DNA of 64,000 nt from positions 558,001-622,000 of the forward strand of contig NZ_FYDJ01000002.1 in the NCBI RefSeq assembly GCF_900187425.1, read 5' to 3'. The notes beneath the pieces were generated by a model. It was not told where the DNA came from. It did not search any database and was given only the letters and a program-made list of their open reading frames with translations. This stretch comes from Pseudomonas sp. Irchel s3h14 (GTDB lineage Bacteria > Pseudomonadota > Gammaproteobacteria > Pseudomonadales > Pseudomonadaceae). Below are positions 17,330 through 26,906 of this stretch, in pieces (within the stretch, counting starts at the first letter, position 1; every line of letters begins with the position of its first letter). The translations under genes and the position numbers were made by a program.

Positions 17330-18148
17330 TTATGGGGTTTCGATGCGTCGTTGCAGCAAGTTGATCAGCAGCAACAGGACGAAGGAAACCACCAGCATCA
17401 GTACACCAATGGACGTGGCGCCGGTGTAATCGTACTGGTCGAGTTTGACCATGATCAGCAGCGGCAGGATCTCGGTTTTCATCGGCATGTTACCGGCAAT
17501 GAAAATCACCGAACCGTACTCACCGACCCCGCGGGCAAAGGCCAACGCGAAACCGGTCAGCCACGCTGGCAACAGCGCGGGCACCAGAATGTGGCGGAAA
17601 ACCTGTAGCGGTTTTGCACCGAGGCACGCCGCCGCTTCTTCCACTTCACGAGGGATATCGGCCAATACTGGCTGTACGGTACGTACTACGAATGGAAGCG
17701 TCACAAAAGTGAGGGCAAGGGTGATGCCCAGGGGGGTATACGCGATCTTGAAACCCAGGTCCGCTGCAAACTGACCCACCCAACCATTGGGCGCGTATAG
17801 CGCAGTCAGCGCGATACCGGCCACGGCGGTGGGCAATGCGAAGGGTAGGTCGATCATCGCATCGATGACTTTGCGTCCAGGGAAGGTATAGCGCACCAGC
17901 ACCCACGCCAACAGCGTGCCGATGATGCCGTTGATGATCGCGGCATAGAGCGCGGTGCCGAAGCTGAGCTTCAACGCCGCCAGCACCCGTGGCGCCGAGA
18001 TAATCGCCCAGAACTGGTCCCAGGTGAGTTGAGCGGCATGCACGAACATCGCCGCCAGTGGAATGAGCACAATCAGGCTGAGGTACACCAAGGTGTAGCC
18101 CAGCGTCAGCCCGAAGCCGGGTATGACGGGGGAGATACGACGCGACAT
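17330..18148 (-). CDS. cysT: Sulfate ABC transporter permease CysT (CysU)
   Basis: 272 aa with six membrane segments. Coupling loop EVEEAAACLGAKPLQVFRHI (about 168-187) and GEYGSVIFIAGNMPMKTEI, diagnostic of CysT. Separated from sbp by 70 bases holding a hairpin, which may lower expression relative to the binding protein. Confidence 0.95.
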   Translation of the reverse strand: MSRRISPVIPGFGLTLGYTLVYLSLIVLIPLAAMFVHAAQLTWDQFWAIISAPRVLAALKLSFGTALYAAIINGIIGTLLAWVLVRYTFPGRKVIDAMIDLPFALPTAVAGIALTALYAPNGWVGQFAADLGFKIAYTPLGITLALTFVTLPFVVRTVQPVLADIPREVEEAAACLGAKPLQVFRHILVPALLPAWLTGFALAFARGVGEYGSVIFIAGNMPMKTEILPLLIMVKLDQYDYTGATSIGVLMLVVSFVLLLLINLLQRRIETP

Positions 18149-18175
18149 AAAAGTCCTTGGTTGAGAACGCGCAAA

Positions 18176-18197
18176 GCCTCGAATCGGAATTCGAGGC
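18176..18197 (-). terminator. Intercistronic hairpin between sbp and cysT
   Basis: On the minus strand GCCTCGAA pairs with TTCGAGGC, followed only by TTTG. More likely a partial terminator or an RNA-stabilising stem that raises sbp over the permease genes. Confidence 0.55.
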
Positions 18198-18218
18198 TCG
18201 TTTATGGCTTATTTCAGG

Positions 18219-19232
18219 TTATTGCGCCTGATAAATCTGGTCGAACACGCCACCGTCGTTGAAGAATTTCGGTTGAGCGGTTTTCCAGCCGCCGAAGTCC
18301 TTGTCGATGGTCACCAGGTCCAGTGTCGGGAACTGTTTGGCGTACTTGGCGGCAATATCCTTGTCACGTGGACGATAGAAGTTTTTTGCCGCAATTTCCT
18401 GGCCGGCCGGGCTGTACAGGTACTTGAGGTACGCTTCGGCGATCTCGGTGTTGCCCTTTTTCTCGGCGTTCTTGTCGACCACGGCCACCGGAGGTTCGGC
18501 GAGGATCGACAGCGAAGGCACGACAATGTCGAACTTGTCAGCGCCACCGTCTTCTTTCAGGGCCAGGAAGGCTTCGTTTTCCCAGGCCAGCAACACGTCG
18601 CCCTGACCGTTGTTGACGAAGGTAATGGTCGAACCACGAGCACCGGTGTCCAGCACAGGAACGTGCTTGAACAGGGTTTGCACGTATTCCTTGGCCTTGG
18701 CTTCATTACCGCCGTTGGCTTTCAGGCCATAGGCCCACGCCGCGAGGAAGTTCCAGCGAGCGCCGCCGGAGGTTTTCGGGTTCGGGGTGATGACTTCCAC
18801 GCCGTTCTTGGTCAGGTCGCCCCAGTCCTTGATGCCTTTAGGGTTGCCCTTGCGCACAAGGAACACAATGGTCGAGGTGTAAGGCGTGCTCGCTTCCGGC
18901 AGACGCTTCTGCCAATCCGCTGGCAGGGTCTTGCCGAGTTTGGCGATTTCGTCGATGTCACCGGCCAGGGCCAGGGTCACCACGTCGGCACGCAGACCGT
19001 CGATCACTGCCCGCCCCTGCTTGCCCGAACCACCGTGGGACTGCTGGATTTTCACGCTGTCGCCGGCGTGCTCTTTCTGCCAGAACTTGACGAACTCGGC
19101 GTTGTAGTCCTGATACAGCTCGCGAGTCGGGTCGTACGACACGTTGAGCAGCTCGTAATCCTTGGCAACCGCGGAACCAGCAAAAAGGGCACTGGCCAGG
19201 GCGGCCAAAGCGAAATGACGAATCGACGACAT
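18219..19232 (-). CDS. sbp: Periplasmic sulfate-binding protein
   Basis: 337 aa. Signal peptide cut near [20 protein letters not shown]. Family landmarks: [16 protein letters not shown] (sulfate-binding loop), [41 protein letters not shown], and [12 protein letters not shown]. It captures sulfate for CysTWA. It follows oscA in the same direction. Confidence 0.95.
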   Translation of the reverse strand: MSSIRHFALAALASALFAGSAVAKDYELLNVSYDPTRELYQDYNAEFVKFWQKEHAGDSVKIQQSHGGSGKQGRAVIDGLRADVVTLALAGDIDEIAKLGKTLPADWQKRLPEASTPYTSTIVFLVRKGNPKGIKDWGDLTKNGVEVITPNPKTSGGARWNFLAAWAYGLKANGGNEAKAKEYVQTLFKHVPVLDTGARGSTITFVNNGQGDVLLAWENEAFLALKEDGGADKFDIVVPSLSILAEPPVAVVDKNAEKKGNTEIAEAYLKYLYSPAGQEIAAKNFYRPRDKDIAAKYAKQFPTLDLVTIDKDFGGWKTAQPKFFNDGGVFDQIYQAQ

Positions 19233-19303
19233 GGTGAAAGCTCCTGGAATTCTGATTGTGTTGGCTTTTTCTTATGGTGTGCTGGTATCGGGTTGCCGGT
19301 TTT

Positions 19304-19486
19304 TTAGCTCGGTTTGTTGCTTGGGTTCTGCAACCGGAATTTCTCTTTGCGTTCGATCTGGACCACCTGGGCGTTGTGCACGGTGATTTCCACTGCGCCA
19401 AAACGCAGATCGCGCAAGGCGCTCTGGATCTCACGCAAAATGGTTGCTTCGTCCTGGCCGTCAACGCTACGTAGGGATGCGCTCAT
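19304..19486 (-). CDS. oscA: OscA-like small sulfur-starvation protein (DUF2292)
   Basis: 60 aa, MSASLRSVDGQDEATILREI onward, with the DUF2292 core ALRDLRFGAVEITVHNAQVV and a basic tail. It lies directly upstream of sbp, the position of oscA in Pseudomonas, where it is needed for growth on organosulfur sources. It is probably induced with the sulfate operon from the AT-rich promoter at 19567-19591. Biochemical role unknown. Confidence 0.88.
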   Translation of the reverse strand: MSASLRSVDGQDEATILREIQSALRDLRFGAVEITVHNAQVVQIERKEKFRLQNPSNKPS

Positions 19487-19566
19487 GGTGCTGCTCCTTC
19501 AACTAGAGGTGCCTGGCAGTGGCGAGACTGCTTGCGGCGTGAGACCAATAGTAGATAAGCGCGGAT

Positions 19567-19591
19567 ATTCTTAAAAAGACTATTTAAGAAT
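19567..19591. promoter_or_regulatory. AT-rich dyad upstream of oscA (candidate CysB site)
   Basis: ATTCTTAAA-N7-TTTAAGAAT, perfect 9-bp arms, 80-105 bases upstream of the oscA start. It lies just upstream of a possible -10 (TACTAT on the minus strand), suited to an activator. The CysB assignment is inference from the genes controlled. Confidence 0.5.
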
Positions 19592-19624
19592 TTTAATATA
19601 ACCAAAAGACCGATCGAGGACTGA

Positions 19625-21562
19625 TCAGCTCTGGAGAATCTGTGGAATCCGGTTCCAATCCAGCTGCCCGGCCGGCACCGGGCGTCCAAACCAGTAGCCC
19701 TGCCCCAGATCGCAGCCGTGCTCGAGCAGGAAGCCCGCCTGCTCGACCTGCTCGATCCCCTCGGCATGAACCTGCATCCCCATGCTCTGGGCCAGCGCAA
19801 TGATCACCCGCACAATCGCCGCGTCATCCTCATCCCACGGCAACCCGGCAACGAAGCCCTGATCGATCTTGAGTTTCTGTACCGGCATTCGCTTGAGGCG
19901 CAGCAACGACGAATAGCCTGTACCGAAGTCATCGATGGCCAGCCGCACGCCCAACTCGCGCAATCGGTGCATCTGCTCCAGCGCGACTTCCGGGTCATCC
20001 ATCACAGCGCTCTCGGTGACTTCCAGCTCCAGACAGGCAGGATCCAGCCCGGTTTCGTGCAGCACCTTCGCCACCTGCCCAAACAGCTCACGGCGGGCGA
20101 ATAGTCGAGAAGAAACATTCACCGCGACAAACGACAACACCACCCCGGCCTGCTGCCACCGGCACATCTGCTCACACGCCTGGCGCATCACCCAGGCATC
20201 AATTTCGGCGATCAGACCGGTGCGCTCGGCAATGGGAATGAATTCTGCCGGCGACACCAACCCTCGCTGCGGATGCTCCCAGCGCACCAACGCCTCGACG
20301 CCGATCAGGCGACTGGTCTTGAGGTCGTGAACCGGCTGGTAATACACCCGCAACTCCTGCTGCTCCAGCGCACGGCGCAATTCGAATGCAGTCTCAACCC
20401 GCTGCTGGGCATGGGCGGTCAACTCTTCGGTATAGAGGGCGTAGCCGTTGCGGCCGGCACTTTTGGCCTTGAACAGCGCCGAGTCAGAGTTGCGCAACAG
20501 CTGCTCGGCGCTCAAGGCGTCGCCAGGGAACAGGCTGATGCCGACGCTGATATTGACGAACAACTGATGCCCGTCGATCTGGAACGGCTCTTTGAGGCCA
20601 TCGATGAACCGCTGAGCCAGCGCCGCCGCGTGCACCATTTGCGGACAGCTTTCAGCGAGCACGGCGAACTCGTCACCGCCAAGGCGCGCCAGGGTGATTC
20701 CCGGGCCGACCATCGCTTTCAAACGCTCGGCAACGCCCTTGAGCAGTTGGTCCCCAATGCTATGCCCGAGGCTGTCGTTGATCATCTTGAAGTGATCAAG
20801 ATCGATCATCAGTAACGCGCAGCCGCGCTTGTGGATCTGCGCCGAAGCCAGGGCCTGCTCGGTGCGATCGGTGAACAGCAAGCGGTTGGGCAGATCGGTC
20901 AGCGGATCGTAGTGAGCCAGGTGCGTCAGCTCATGTTCGGAGTTCTTGATTGCGCTTATGTCGGAAAACACCGCCACGTAATGGCTGCGCCGCCCCCTCT
21001 CGTCATCAATGATGCGGATGGTCTGCCATTGCGGGTAGATCTCGCCGCTTTTGCGACGGTTCCAGATTTCCCCGCTCCACTCGCCGGTGCTGTTGAGTGT
21101 CGCGAACATCGCCTGGTAGAACGCCGGCGGATGATGACCGGACTTGAACAGGTTGGGGCGCTGGCCGAGCACCTCCTCGCTCTGATAGCCGGTGATTGCC
21201 ATGAAGGCGCGGTTCACATGAACGATCAAGCCTTCGCTATCAGTGACCAGCACGCCTTCGCGGGTGCAATCGAACACCGCGGCCGCCTGACGCAAACGCT
21301 CGCGCTCCTCAGTGCGTTCACGCAATTTTGCGCCGATCCCCAGGCAACGAAACAATCGCGCCCGGGCGAGGAAAATCAAACCGGCACTGAACACCACCCA
21401 GGCATAACCGTTGATCAGTTGCCATCGCATTAGCTCAGCGGAGCTATCGAAGAAACTGTTCAATAAATAACCGCTAAACAGCAGCCAACCTACAGAAACC
21501 AGAAGGTAAAGCAGCGCTGCACGCAAAGCATCGCGATAGGTGGCAGACATTCGGCCGTCCAT
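19625..21562 (-). CDS. Membrane PAS-GGDEF-EAL c-di-GMP enzyme
   Basis: 645 aa. Two N-terminal membrane helices (about 12-70), a PAS domain (about 95-210, with EGLIVHVNRAFMAITGY and a PAC end), then GGDEF (RLGGDEFAVLAE, intact) and EAL (GVEALVRWEHP; AIDDFGTGYSSL; KIDQGFVAGL). Both catalytic motifs are conserved, so it could make and break c-di-GMP. The position between oscA/sbp and desA matches PA0285 of P. aeruginosa. Alternative starts exist at 21562 and 21550; the ribosome-binding site does not decide. Confidence 0.88.
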   Translation of the reverse strand: MDGRMSATYRDALRAALLYLLVSVGWLLFSGYLLNSFFDSSAELMRWQLINGYAWVVFSAGLIFLARARLFRCLGIGAKLRERTEERERLRQAAAVFDCTREGVLVTDSEGLIVHVNRAFMAITGYQSEEVLGQRPNLFKSGHHPPAFYQAMFATLNSTGEWSGEIWNRRKSGEIYPQWQTIRIIDDERGRRSHYVAVFSDISAIKNSEHELTHLAHYDPLTDLPNRLLFTDRTEQALASAQIHKRGCALLMIDLDHFKMINDSLGHSIGDQLLKGVAERLKAMVGPGITLARLGGDEFAVLAESCPQMVHAAALAQRFIDGLKEPFQIDGHQLFVNISVGISLFPGDALSAEQLLRNSDSALFKAKSAGRNGYALYTEELTAHAQQRVETAFELRRALEQQELRVYYQPVHDLKTSRLIGVEALVRWEHPQRGLVSPAEFIPIAERTGLIAEIDAWVMRQACEQMCRWQQAGVVLSFVAVNVSSRLFARRELFGQVAKVLHETGLDPACLELEVTESAVMDDPEVALEQMHRLRELGVRLAIDDFGTGYSSLLRLKRMPVQKLKIDQGFVAGLPWDEDDAAIVRVIIALAQSMGMQVHAEGIEQVEQAGFLLEHGCDLGQGYWFGRPVPAGQLDWNRIPQILQS

Positions 21563-21697
21563 GTCCCTTCAAAAAGGATGGAATTATAGTTTAAAGACAC
21601 ATCCAGCCACTCTTATCTGAAAGGGCGACTGGTTTTATCTGTGAGCTTAGTGATAATGCAACGGCTGTTATTTTCTTTATCGAGGGCCCTATAGCCT

Positions 21698-22882
21698 ATG
21701 TGGTACGAAGGTTTTCTCGGCTTGTCGCCCTGGTCACTGGTGGCAGTCACCCTGCTGATGACCCACGTGACGATCATCGGCGTCACGGTCTATCTGCATC
21801 GTTATTCAGCCCATCGCTCGCTTGAGCTCAATGCTGGCCTGAAACATTTCTTCCGCTTCTGGCTGTGGCTGACCACGGCACAGAACACCCGTGAGTGGAC
21901 CGCTATCCACCGCAAGCACCACGCCAAATGCGAAACCGTCGATGACCCGCACAGCCCGGTCATCAAGGGCTTGTCCACGGTTCTGCGCAAAGGCGCCGAG
22001 CTGTACCGCGCCGAAGCGGAAAACCCCGAGACGCTACGCATCTACGGCAAGAACTGCCCTGAAGACTGGATCGAACGCAACCTGTACAGCCGTTTTCCGC
22101 TGCTGGGCGTGGCGATCATGGGCGTTATCGACCTGCTGTTGTTCGGCACCATCGGCATCACCATCTGGGCGATCCAGATGATGTGGATCCCGGTCTGGGC
22201 CGCCGGCGTGGTCAATGGCCTGGGCCATGCCATCGGCTACCGCAACTTCGAATGCCGCGATGCGGCGACCAATCTGGTGCCGTGGGGCATCCTGATCGGC
22301 GGCGAAGAACTGCATAACAACCATCACACCTACCCTAATTCGGCAAAACTGTCGGTGAAGAAGTGGGAATTCGATCTCGGCTGGGCCTGGATCCAGGTCT
22401 TCAGCTTCCTGCGTCTGGCCAAGGTTCAGCGGGTCGCGCCCATCGCCCATCGGGTCGAAGGCAAAGGCAACCTGGACATGGACACCGCCATGGCGATCCT
22501 CAACAACCGTTTCCAGATCATGGCCCAGTACCGCAAACTGGTGATCGCTCCGCTGGTCAAACAAGAGCTGGAAAAGGTCGATCACTCGGTCCGTCACCAG
22601 TTCCACCGCGCCAAGCGCCTGCTCTCGCGGGAAACCAGCCTGCTGGATGACAAACACCACATTCGCATCCAGACCATGCTCGAGCACAGTCAGGCGCTGA
22701 AGGTAATTTACGAGAAACGCCTGGCCTTGCAGCAGATCTGGGTCAAGACCAGCTCAAATGGTCACGACATGCTGGCCGCCATCAAGGATTGGGTACACGA
22801 AGCCGAAGCCAGCGGGATTCAATCCCTGCGCGACTTCGCCGATCAGTTGAAAACCTACTCCCTGCGCCCCGCCGCTGTCTGA
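21698..22882 (+). CDS. desA: Delta-9 fatty acid desaturase DesA
   Basis: 394 aa. Histidine boxes HRYSAHRSLEL (about 32-42), HRKHHAKCE (about 70-78) and ELHNNHHTYPNSAK (about 206-219), with membrane segments between and a long soluble C-terminal tail. It desaturates acyl chains of membrane phospholipids. It is divergent from the GGDEF-EAL gene, the same order as PA0285-PA0286. A GC-rich hairpin follows the stop. Confidence 0.92.
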   Translation: MWYEGFLGLSPWSLVAVTLLMTHVTIIGVTVYLHRYSAHRSLELNAGLKHFFRFWLWLTTAQNTREWTAIHRKHHAKCETVDDPHSPVIKGLSTVLRKGAELYRAEAENPETLRIYGKNCPEDWIERNLYSRFPLLGVAIMGVIDLLLFGTIGITIWAIQMMWIPVWAAGVVNGLGHAIGYRNFECRDAATNLVPWGILIGGEELHNNHHTYPNSAKLSVKKWEFDLGWAWIQVFSFLRLAKVQRVAPIAHRVEGKGNLDMDTAMAILNNRFQIMAQYRKLVIAPLVKQELEKVDHSVRHQFHRAKRLLSRETSLLDDKHHIRIQTMLEHSQALKVIYEKRLALQQIWVKTSSNGHDMLAAIKDWVHEAEASGIQSLRDFADQLKTYSLRPAAV

Positions 22883-22893
22883 CGCCGTTGATC

Positions 22894-22918
22894 GGTGCGC
22901 CCCGTTCGTGGGCGCACC
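22894..22918 (+). terminator. GC-rich hairpin after desA
   Basis: GGTGCGCCC pairs with GGGCGCACC around a 7-base loop, 12 bases past the stop. There is no T run (CTTCGG follows), so it may be factor-dependent or only protective. Confidence 0.5.
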
Positions 22919-23033
22919 CTTCGGAACTTAGCTCTAAATCCCCTATCTCAAAGACACTTCGCCATCCAGGCGGGCTCTGGTATTGGCCGCTTTCGAACCT
23001 CGAGCGGCACACGCCCTTTGAGATTTTGTGTCG

Positions 23034-24023
23034 ATGGTCAATAAAAGCCTACAAGACTCATCCCTCCCGCAGTGGCCCGAGGCCGCGCAAACCTTGCTCG
23101 CGCTGATGCATGCACAAGGCGAAGTGGCGCGACTGAGCGAACGCGAACAGCTGTTCAGCGCTCTGCTGGTGAGCGTCAACGCGGTGCTTTGGGCCTTCGA
23201 CTGGGAATCCCGTCGGGTGCTCTATGTCAGCCCCGCGTATGAACGGATTTTCGGCCGCTCCGCAGGCTTGTTGCTGTCCGACTACAACCAATGGCGCGAC
23301 AGCATTTACCCCGACGATCTGGACTATGCCGAACGCAGCCTGGCCGAAGTACTGGTCAAAGGCGCCGTTGAAGACCGCGAATATCGAATCATTGCCGCCG
23401 ACGGCCAGGTCCGCTGGATCAGCGACAAATGCTTCATCAACCGTCAGGCCGAGCCGGGGCAACCGGTGATCATCGTCGGCATTGCCGAAGACATTACTGA
23501 CAAGAAGCAGATGGAAACCGAGCTGCAACGCCTGGCCACCACCGACGTGCTGACCCAGAGCAGCAACCGCCGCCACTTCTTCGACTGCGCCCACCGTGAA
23601 TTCGAACAGGCACGGCACCAAGGCACGCCGCTGGCATTCCTGCTACTGGACATCGATGACTTCAAAGTAATCAACGATACCTACGGCCACCAGGAAGGCG
23701 ACAACGTGCTGCAACGAATCGCCGAGAGCGGTCGCGCGACGCTGCGTCGAGGTGATGTGTTCGGGCGAGTTGGCGGTGAGGAATTCGCCGCGGTGTTTCC
23801 CGGCTGTGCGCCAGACATGGCCATGCAAGTGGCTGAGCGCCTGCAACGGGAGATTCAGCGCTTGAGTTTCAGCCATGGCGACCAGACCTTCGGCATCACC
23901 GTCAGCCAGGGCCTGACCAGCCTCACCGCCGAGGACGAAAGCGTCGACAGCCTGTTTGCCCGCGCGGATGCGGCAATGTACCAAGCCAAACACCAGGGCA
24001 AGAACCGCATCGTCTCCGCCTGA
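23034..24023 (+). CDS. PAS-GGDEF diguanylate cyclase
   Basis: 329 aa from ATG 23034 (a GTG 6 bases earlier is also in frame). PAS/PAC sensor about 45-170 (RVLYVSPAYERIFGRS; EDITDKKQMETELQRL), then GGDEF about 175-329 with active site GRVGGEEFAAVF, so it should be an active cyclase. An RxxD-type inhibitory site is not obvious. Soluble, so probably a cytoplasmic sensor. A GATCGTTCCC hairpin follows. Confidence 0.9.
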   Translation: MVNKSLQDSSLPQWPEAAQTLLALMHAQGEVARLSEREQLFSALLVSVNAVLWAFDWESRRVLYVSPAYERIFGRSAGLLLSDYNQWRDSIYPDDLDYAERSLAEVLVKGAVEDREYRIIAADGQVRWISDKCFINRQAEPGQPVIIVGIAEDITDKKQMETELQRLATTDVLTQSSNRRHFFDCAHREFEQARHQGTPLAFLLLDIDDFKVINDTYGHQEGDNVLQRIAESGRATLRRGDVFGRVGGEEFAAVFPGCAPDMAMQVAERLQREIQRLSFSHGDQTFGITVSQGLTSLTAEDESVDSLFARADAAMYQAKHQGKNRIVSA

Positions 24024-24029
24024 TTTATG

Positions 24030-24060
24030 GATCGTTCCCACGCTCTGCGTGGGAACGATC
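24030..24060. repeat. Minimal GATCGTTCCCACGC hairpin
   Basis: GATCGTTCCCACGC and CGTGGGAACGATC form a near perfect stem between two convergent genes. It is the smallest member of the family at 6618 and 9516, and may double as a bidirectional terminator. Confidence 0.8.
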
Positions 24061-24068
24061 TACCGGCG

Positions 24069-25283
24069 TTATTTCTTGCGCAAGCGCATCAGCTCCGGCA
24101 AACCGATCTTGAGCAACCGCGCCGTCCGGCTCTTCGCCAGTTCCTCAATGCCCTCATGCTCGGTCAGTCGCGCCAGTTGCGCAGCCATGTTCATCACCAG
24201 CGCTTCGCGGGAGTAAACCCCGCCACCGAACTGGTAGACCGCCGCAATCAGTTCTCGCAGCTCCAGCGGCAGGCGCCAGCGAGTGCGAAGCGCCGAACCA
24301 TAAGCCGCGCCGAATTCGGCCAGCGCCTCGCCGACCTCCTCCCATTCATCTAGCTCACCACCGGCCTGCTTCCACTCCTGCAAACACCGCAACAACGCAA
24401 GGTCACCGAGGCGATGCAGCATGCCGGCGCAATAACAACGCTCCTGATCCAGATCCAGCAAGCGCGCCAGGGTCCGGCCATACTCGGCGGTGCGCAGCGA
24501 CAGCTCCCAATAGCGCTCGGCATAGTCGGCCAGAAACGGATCGCTGAGGCGGGCACTGCGCTTGAGGGCCAGCCCCAGAATCAGGTTCATGCTTTGCCCG
24601 GTGCCGAGGCGGTGCAGCGCCTGGGACAGGGTTTGCACGGCGGCGCCATGGTGCTGGGCCGCGCTGTTGGCGGCGGCGATCAGCACAGCGGTGACTTGCG
24701 GATCGGTACGGATCTCGTCATGCAGCAGTGTCAGGTCGAGGCCATTGGGATTGAGGCTGCGCTTGACCGCCAACTGCACGTCAGTCATCAGCGGCGCACC
24801 GTCGGCAAACTCACGACGACGCTCCAGGTAAACCGCCAACGTCATGCCTGGCGACAGCGAAGGCGTTTCGCAAGACACCTCTTCACCGGCGTTCAACAGC
24901 AAATCCTGCAGGCGGTGGGTCAGGCTTTCCATGTTCAGGGGTTTGGTCAGGTACGCCGCAGGCGCCAGCGGTAGAGCTTCGCGAACGCTGGCGCTGTCGT
25001 TTCGGCTGCTCATCAGAATGAAGGGCAGCGGCGGGTTGCGTTTGCGCTGACGGACATTGCGCAAGACATTCAAACCATCGACGCCGGGCAGCTCCCAGTC
25101 GACGATCACCAGGTCATAAGGATTTTCCGCCAACAGTTGCAGCGCTTCCTGACCATTGGCACACAGGTCCAGCCGTGCGTCGCAGCGCACATTCAACAAC
25201 ACCTGCTTGAGCAGGTCGCGGGACCAGGGGTCGGCCTCGGCAATCAGCACACGCGGCGCAGCGGGTAACACCACAGCAGTCAT
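24069..25283 (-). CDS. Response regulator with HDOD output domain
   Basis: 404 aa. Receiver about 10-130: EADPWS acidic pocket, phospho-acceptor Asp in LVIVDWELPGVDG, and Lys in AYLTKPLNM. HDOD domain about 165-370: VLIAAANSAAQHHG, LSQALHRLGTGQSMNLIL, and CYCAGMLHRLGDLALL, where a true HD phosphohydrolase would have HD. HDOD proteins are signalling scaffolds without catalysis, often linked to c-di-GMP, which fits the neighbours. It is the only gene of its unit. Confidence 0.88.
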   Translation of the reverse strand: MTAVVLPAAPRVLIAEADPWSRDLLKQVLLNVRCDARLDLCANGQEALQLLAENPYDLVIVDWELPGVDGLNVLRNVRQRKRNPPLPFILMSSRNDSASVREALPLAPAAYLTKPLNMESLTHRLQDLLLNAGEEVSCETPSLSPGMTLAVYLERRREFADGAPLMTDVQLAVKRSLNPNGLDLTLLHDEIRTDPQVTAVLIAAANSAAQHHGAAVQTLSQALHRLGTGQSMNLILGLALKRSARLSDPFLADYAERYWELSLRTAEYGRTLARLLDLDQERCYCAGMLHRLGDLALLRCLQEWKQAGGELDEWEEVGEALAEFGAAYGSALRTRWRLPLELRELIAAVYQFGGGVYSREALVMNMAAQLARLTEHEGIEELAKSRTARLLKIGLPELMRLRKK

Positions 25284-25370
25284 TTACACACTCCAAAGTA
25301 GTGCTTGCACCTTAGTCAATGCTGGCCATTCGATACAGCGCATTTGCCATCGATGGGTTCCATGGACACA

Positions 25371-25396
25371 AAAAAACCCGCCGAAGCGGGTTTTTT
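25371..25396. terminator. Bidirectional rho-independent terminator after gabT
   Basis: AAAAAACCCGC-CGAA-GCGGGTTTTTT, 36 bases past the gabT stop. A T run follows the stem on both strands. Confidence 0.9.
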
Positions 25397-25431
25397 GTCG
25401 ATCAGTTCACAAATCGATCAGAGCTTGGAGA

Positions 25432-26709
25432 TCACAGCTCGGAGAAGCACTCTTCGATGATTGCCAGACCTTTGTCCAGTTGCTCGTCCGGCGAAGTCAG
25501 CGGTACCAGGACGCGCAGAACGTTGCCGTAAGTGCCGCAGGACAGCAGGATCAGACCCTTGTCGCGAGCCTTGGCCACAACAGCGGCTACCGCTGGAGCG
25601 TTCGGCTTGTGGCTGTCGCCATCGACGAACAGCTCGACCGCGATCATCGCGCCCAGGGCACGGACTTCGCCGATCACCGGGTACTTGGCCTGAATGGCTT
25701 TCAAGCCAGTGACCAGACGCTCGCCGACCGCTTTGCAGCGATCCAGCAGGTGCTCTTCTTCGAACACTTCCATCACGGCCAGGGCCGCGGCGCAAGCGAT
25801 CGGGCTACCAGCGTAAGTGCCGCCCAGGCCGCCTGGAGCAATGGCGTCCATGTATTCGGCCTTGCCGCAAACACCGGCCAACGGGAAGCCGCCAGCGATG
25901 GATTTGGCGAAGGTGGTCAGGTCGGCAGCAACGCCCATCTGTTCCATGGCGAAGAAGGTGCCGGTACGACCAGCGCCAGTTTGTACTTCGTCAGCGATCA
26001 GCAGGATGCCGTGCTGGTCGCACAGAGCGCGCAGACGCTTCATGAATTCTTTAGGTGCAACGTAGAAACCACCTTCGCCCTGAACCGGCTCGATGATGAT
26101 TGCAGCGATGTCACGCGGTTCGGCGTCGTTCTTGAAGATGCGTTCGATGCTGGCGATCGAATCGTCGATGCTCACACCGTGCAGCTCGTTCGGGTACTGC
26201 GCGCGGAAGATGCCGCCTGGCATCAGGCCCATGCCAGCCGAGTAAGGCACGACTTTACCGGTCAGGCCCAGGGTCATCATGGTGCGACCGTGGTAAGCGC
26301 CGGTGAACGCGATCACGCCGGCACGGCCAGTGGCGGCACGGGCGATCTTGATGGAGTTTTCCACGGCTTCGGAGCCGGTGGTCACCAGCAGGGTTTTCTT
26401 GGCGAAATCACCCGGCACCTTGGCGTTGATTTTTTCGCACACTTCTACGTACGGTTCGTAAGCCAGTACCTGGAAGCACGTGTGGGTCAGCTTGTTCAGC
26501 TGCTCGGTCACGGCGGCGATGATTTTCGGGTGCACGTGGCCGGTGTTCAGCACGGCGATACCGCCGGCGAAGTCGATGAACTCGCGACCTTCAACGTCGG
26601 TCACGGTGGCGTTCTTCGCGGACTCGGCGAAGATCGGGTGAATCTGGCCAACACCGCGTGGTACAGCGGCTTCGCGGCGTTTCATCAGGGATGCGTTAGT
26701 CTTGCTCAT
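25432..26709 (-). CDS. gabT: 4-aminobutyrate aminotransferase
   Basis: 425 aa from the ATG complementary to 26707-26709 with GAGGACTT upstream. Class III PLP aminotransferase: FIDFAGGIAVLNTGHVHPKI, TTGSEAVENSIKIAR, GAYHGRTMMTLGLTGK, LLIADEVQTGAGRTG, PLP lysine in FAKSIAGGFPL, and GGLGGTYAGSPIACAA. It transfers the amino group of GABA to 2-oxoglutarate, giving succinate semialdehyde for GabD. It sits 197 bases downstream of gabD in the same direction. Confidence 0.94.
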   Translation of the reverse strand: MSKTNASLMKRREAAVPRGVGQIHPIFAESAKNATVTDVEGREFIDFAGGIAVLNTGHVHPKIIAAVTEQLNKLTHTCFQVLAYEPYVEVCEKINAKVPGDFAKKTLLVTTGSEAVENSIKIARAATGRAGVIAFTGAYHGRTMMTLGLTGKVVPYSAGMGLMPGGIFRAQYPNELHGVSIDDSIASIERIFKNDAEPRDIAAIIIEPVQGEGGFYVAPKEFMKRLRALCDQHGILLIADEVQTGAGRTGTFFAMEQMGVAADLTTFAKSIAGGFPLAGVCGKAEYMDAIAPGGLGGTYAGSPIACAAALAVMEVFEEEHLLDRCKAVGERLVTGLKAIQAKYPVIGEVRALGAMIAVELFVDGDSHKPNAPAVAAVVAKARDKGLILLSCGTYGNVLRVLVPLTSPDEQLDKGLAIIEECFSEL

Positions 26710-26906
26710 AAAGTCCTCATTCACCGCTCATCGGGCGGCGTGGTTCAAGGAAAATGCGGCGGGGAGGCAACTACGGCAGCATGCGATGATCGACTGCCAC
26801 AGCTTTCCCGGCCACAGAGAAAATTCCGTTTGAAGCACGCAAAGGGACAGCGCTCTCGTGCCCTTTGCGTTTGAAGCAATGCCTTGCCGGGCTTATCCCT
26901 TCGAGC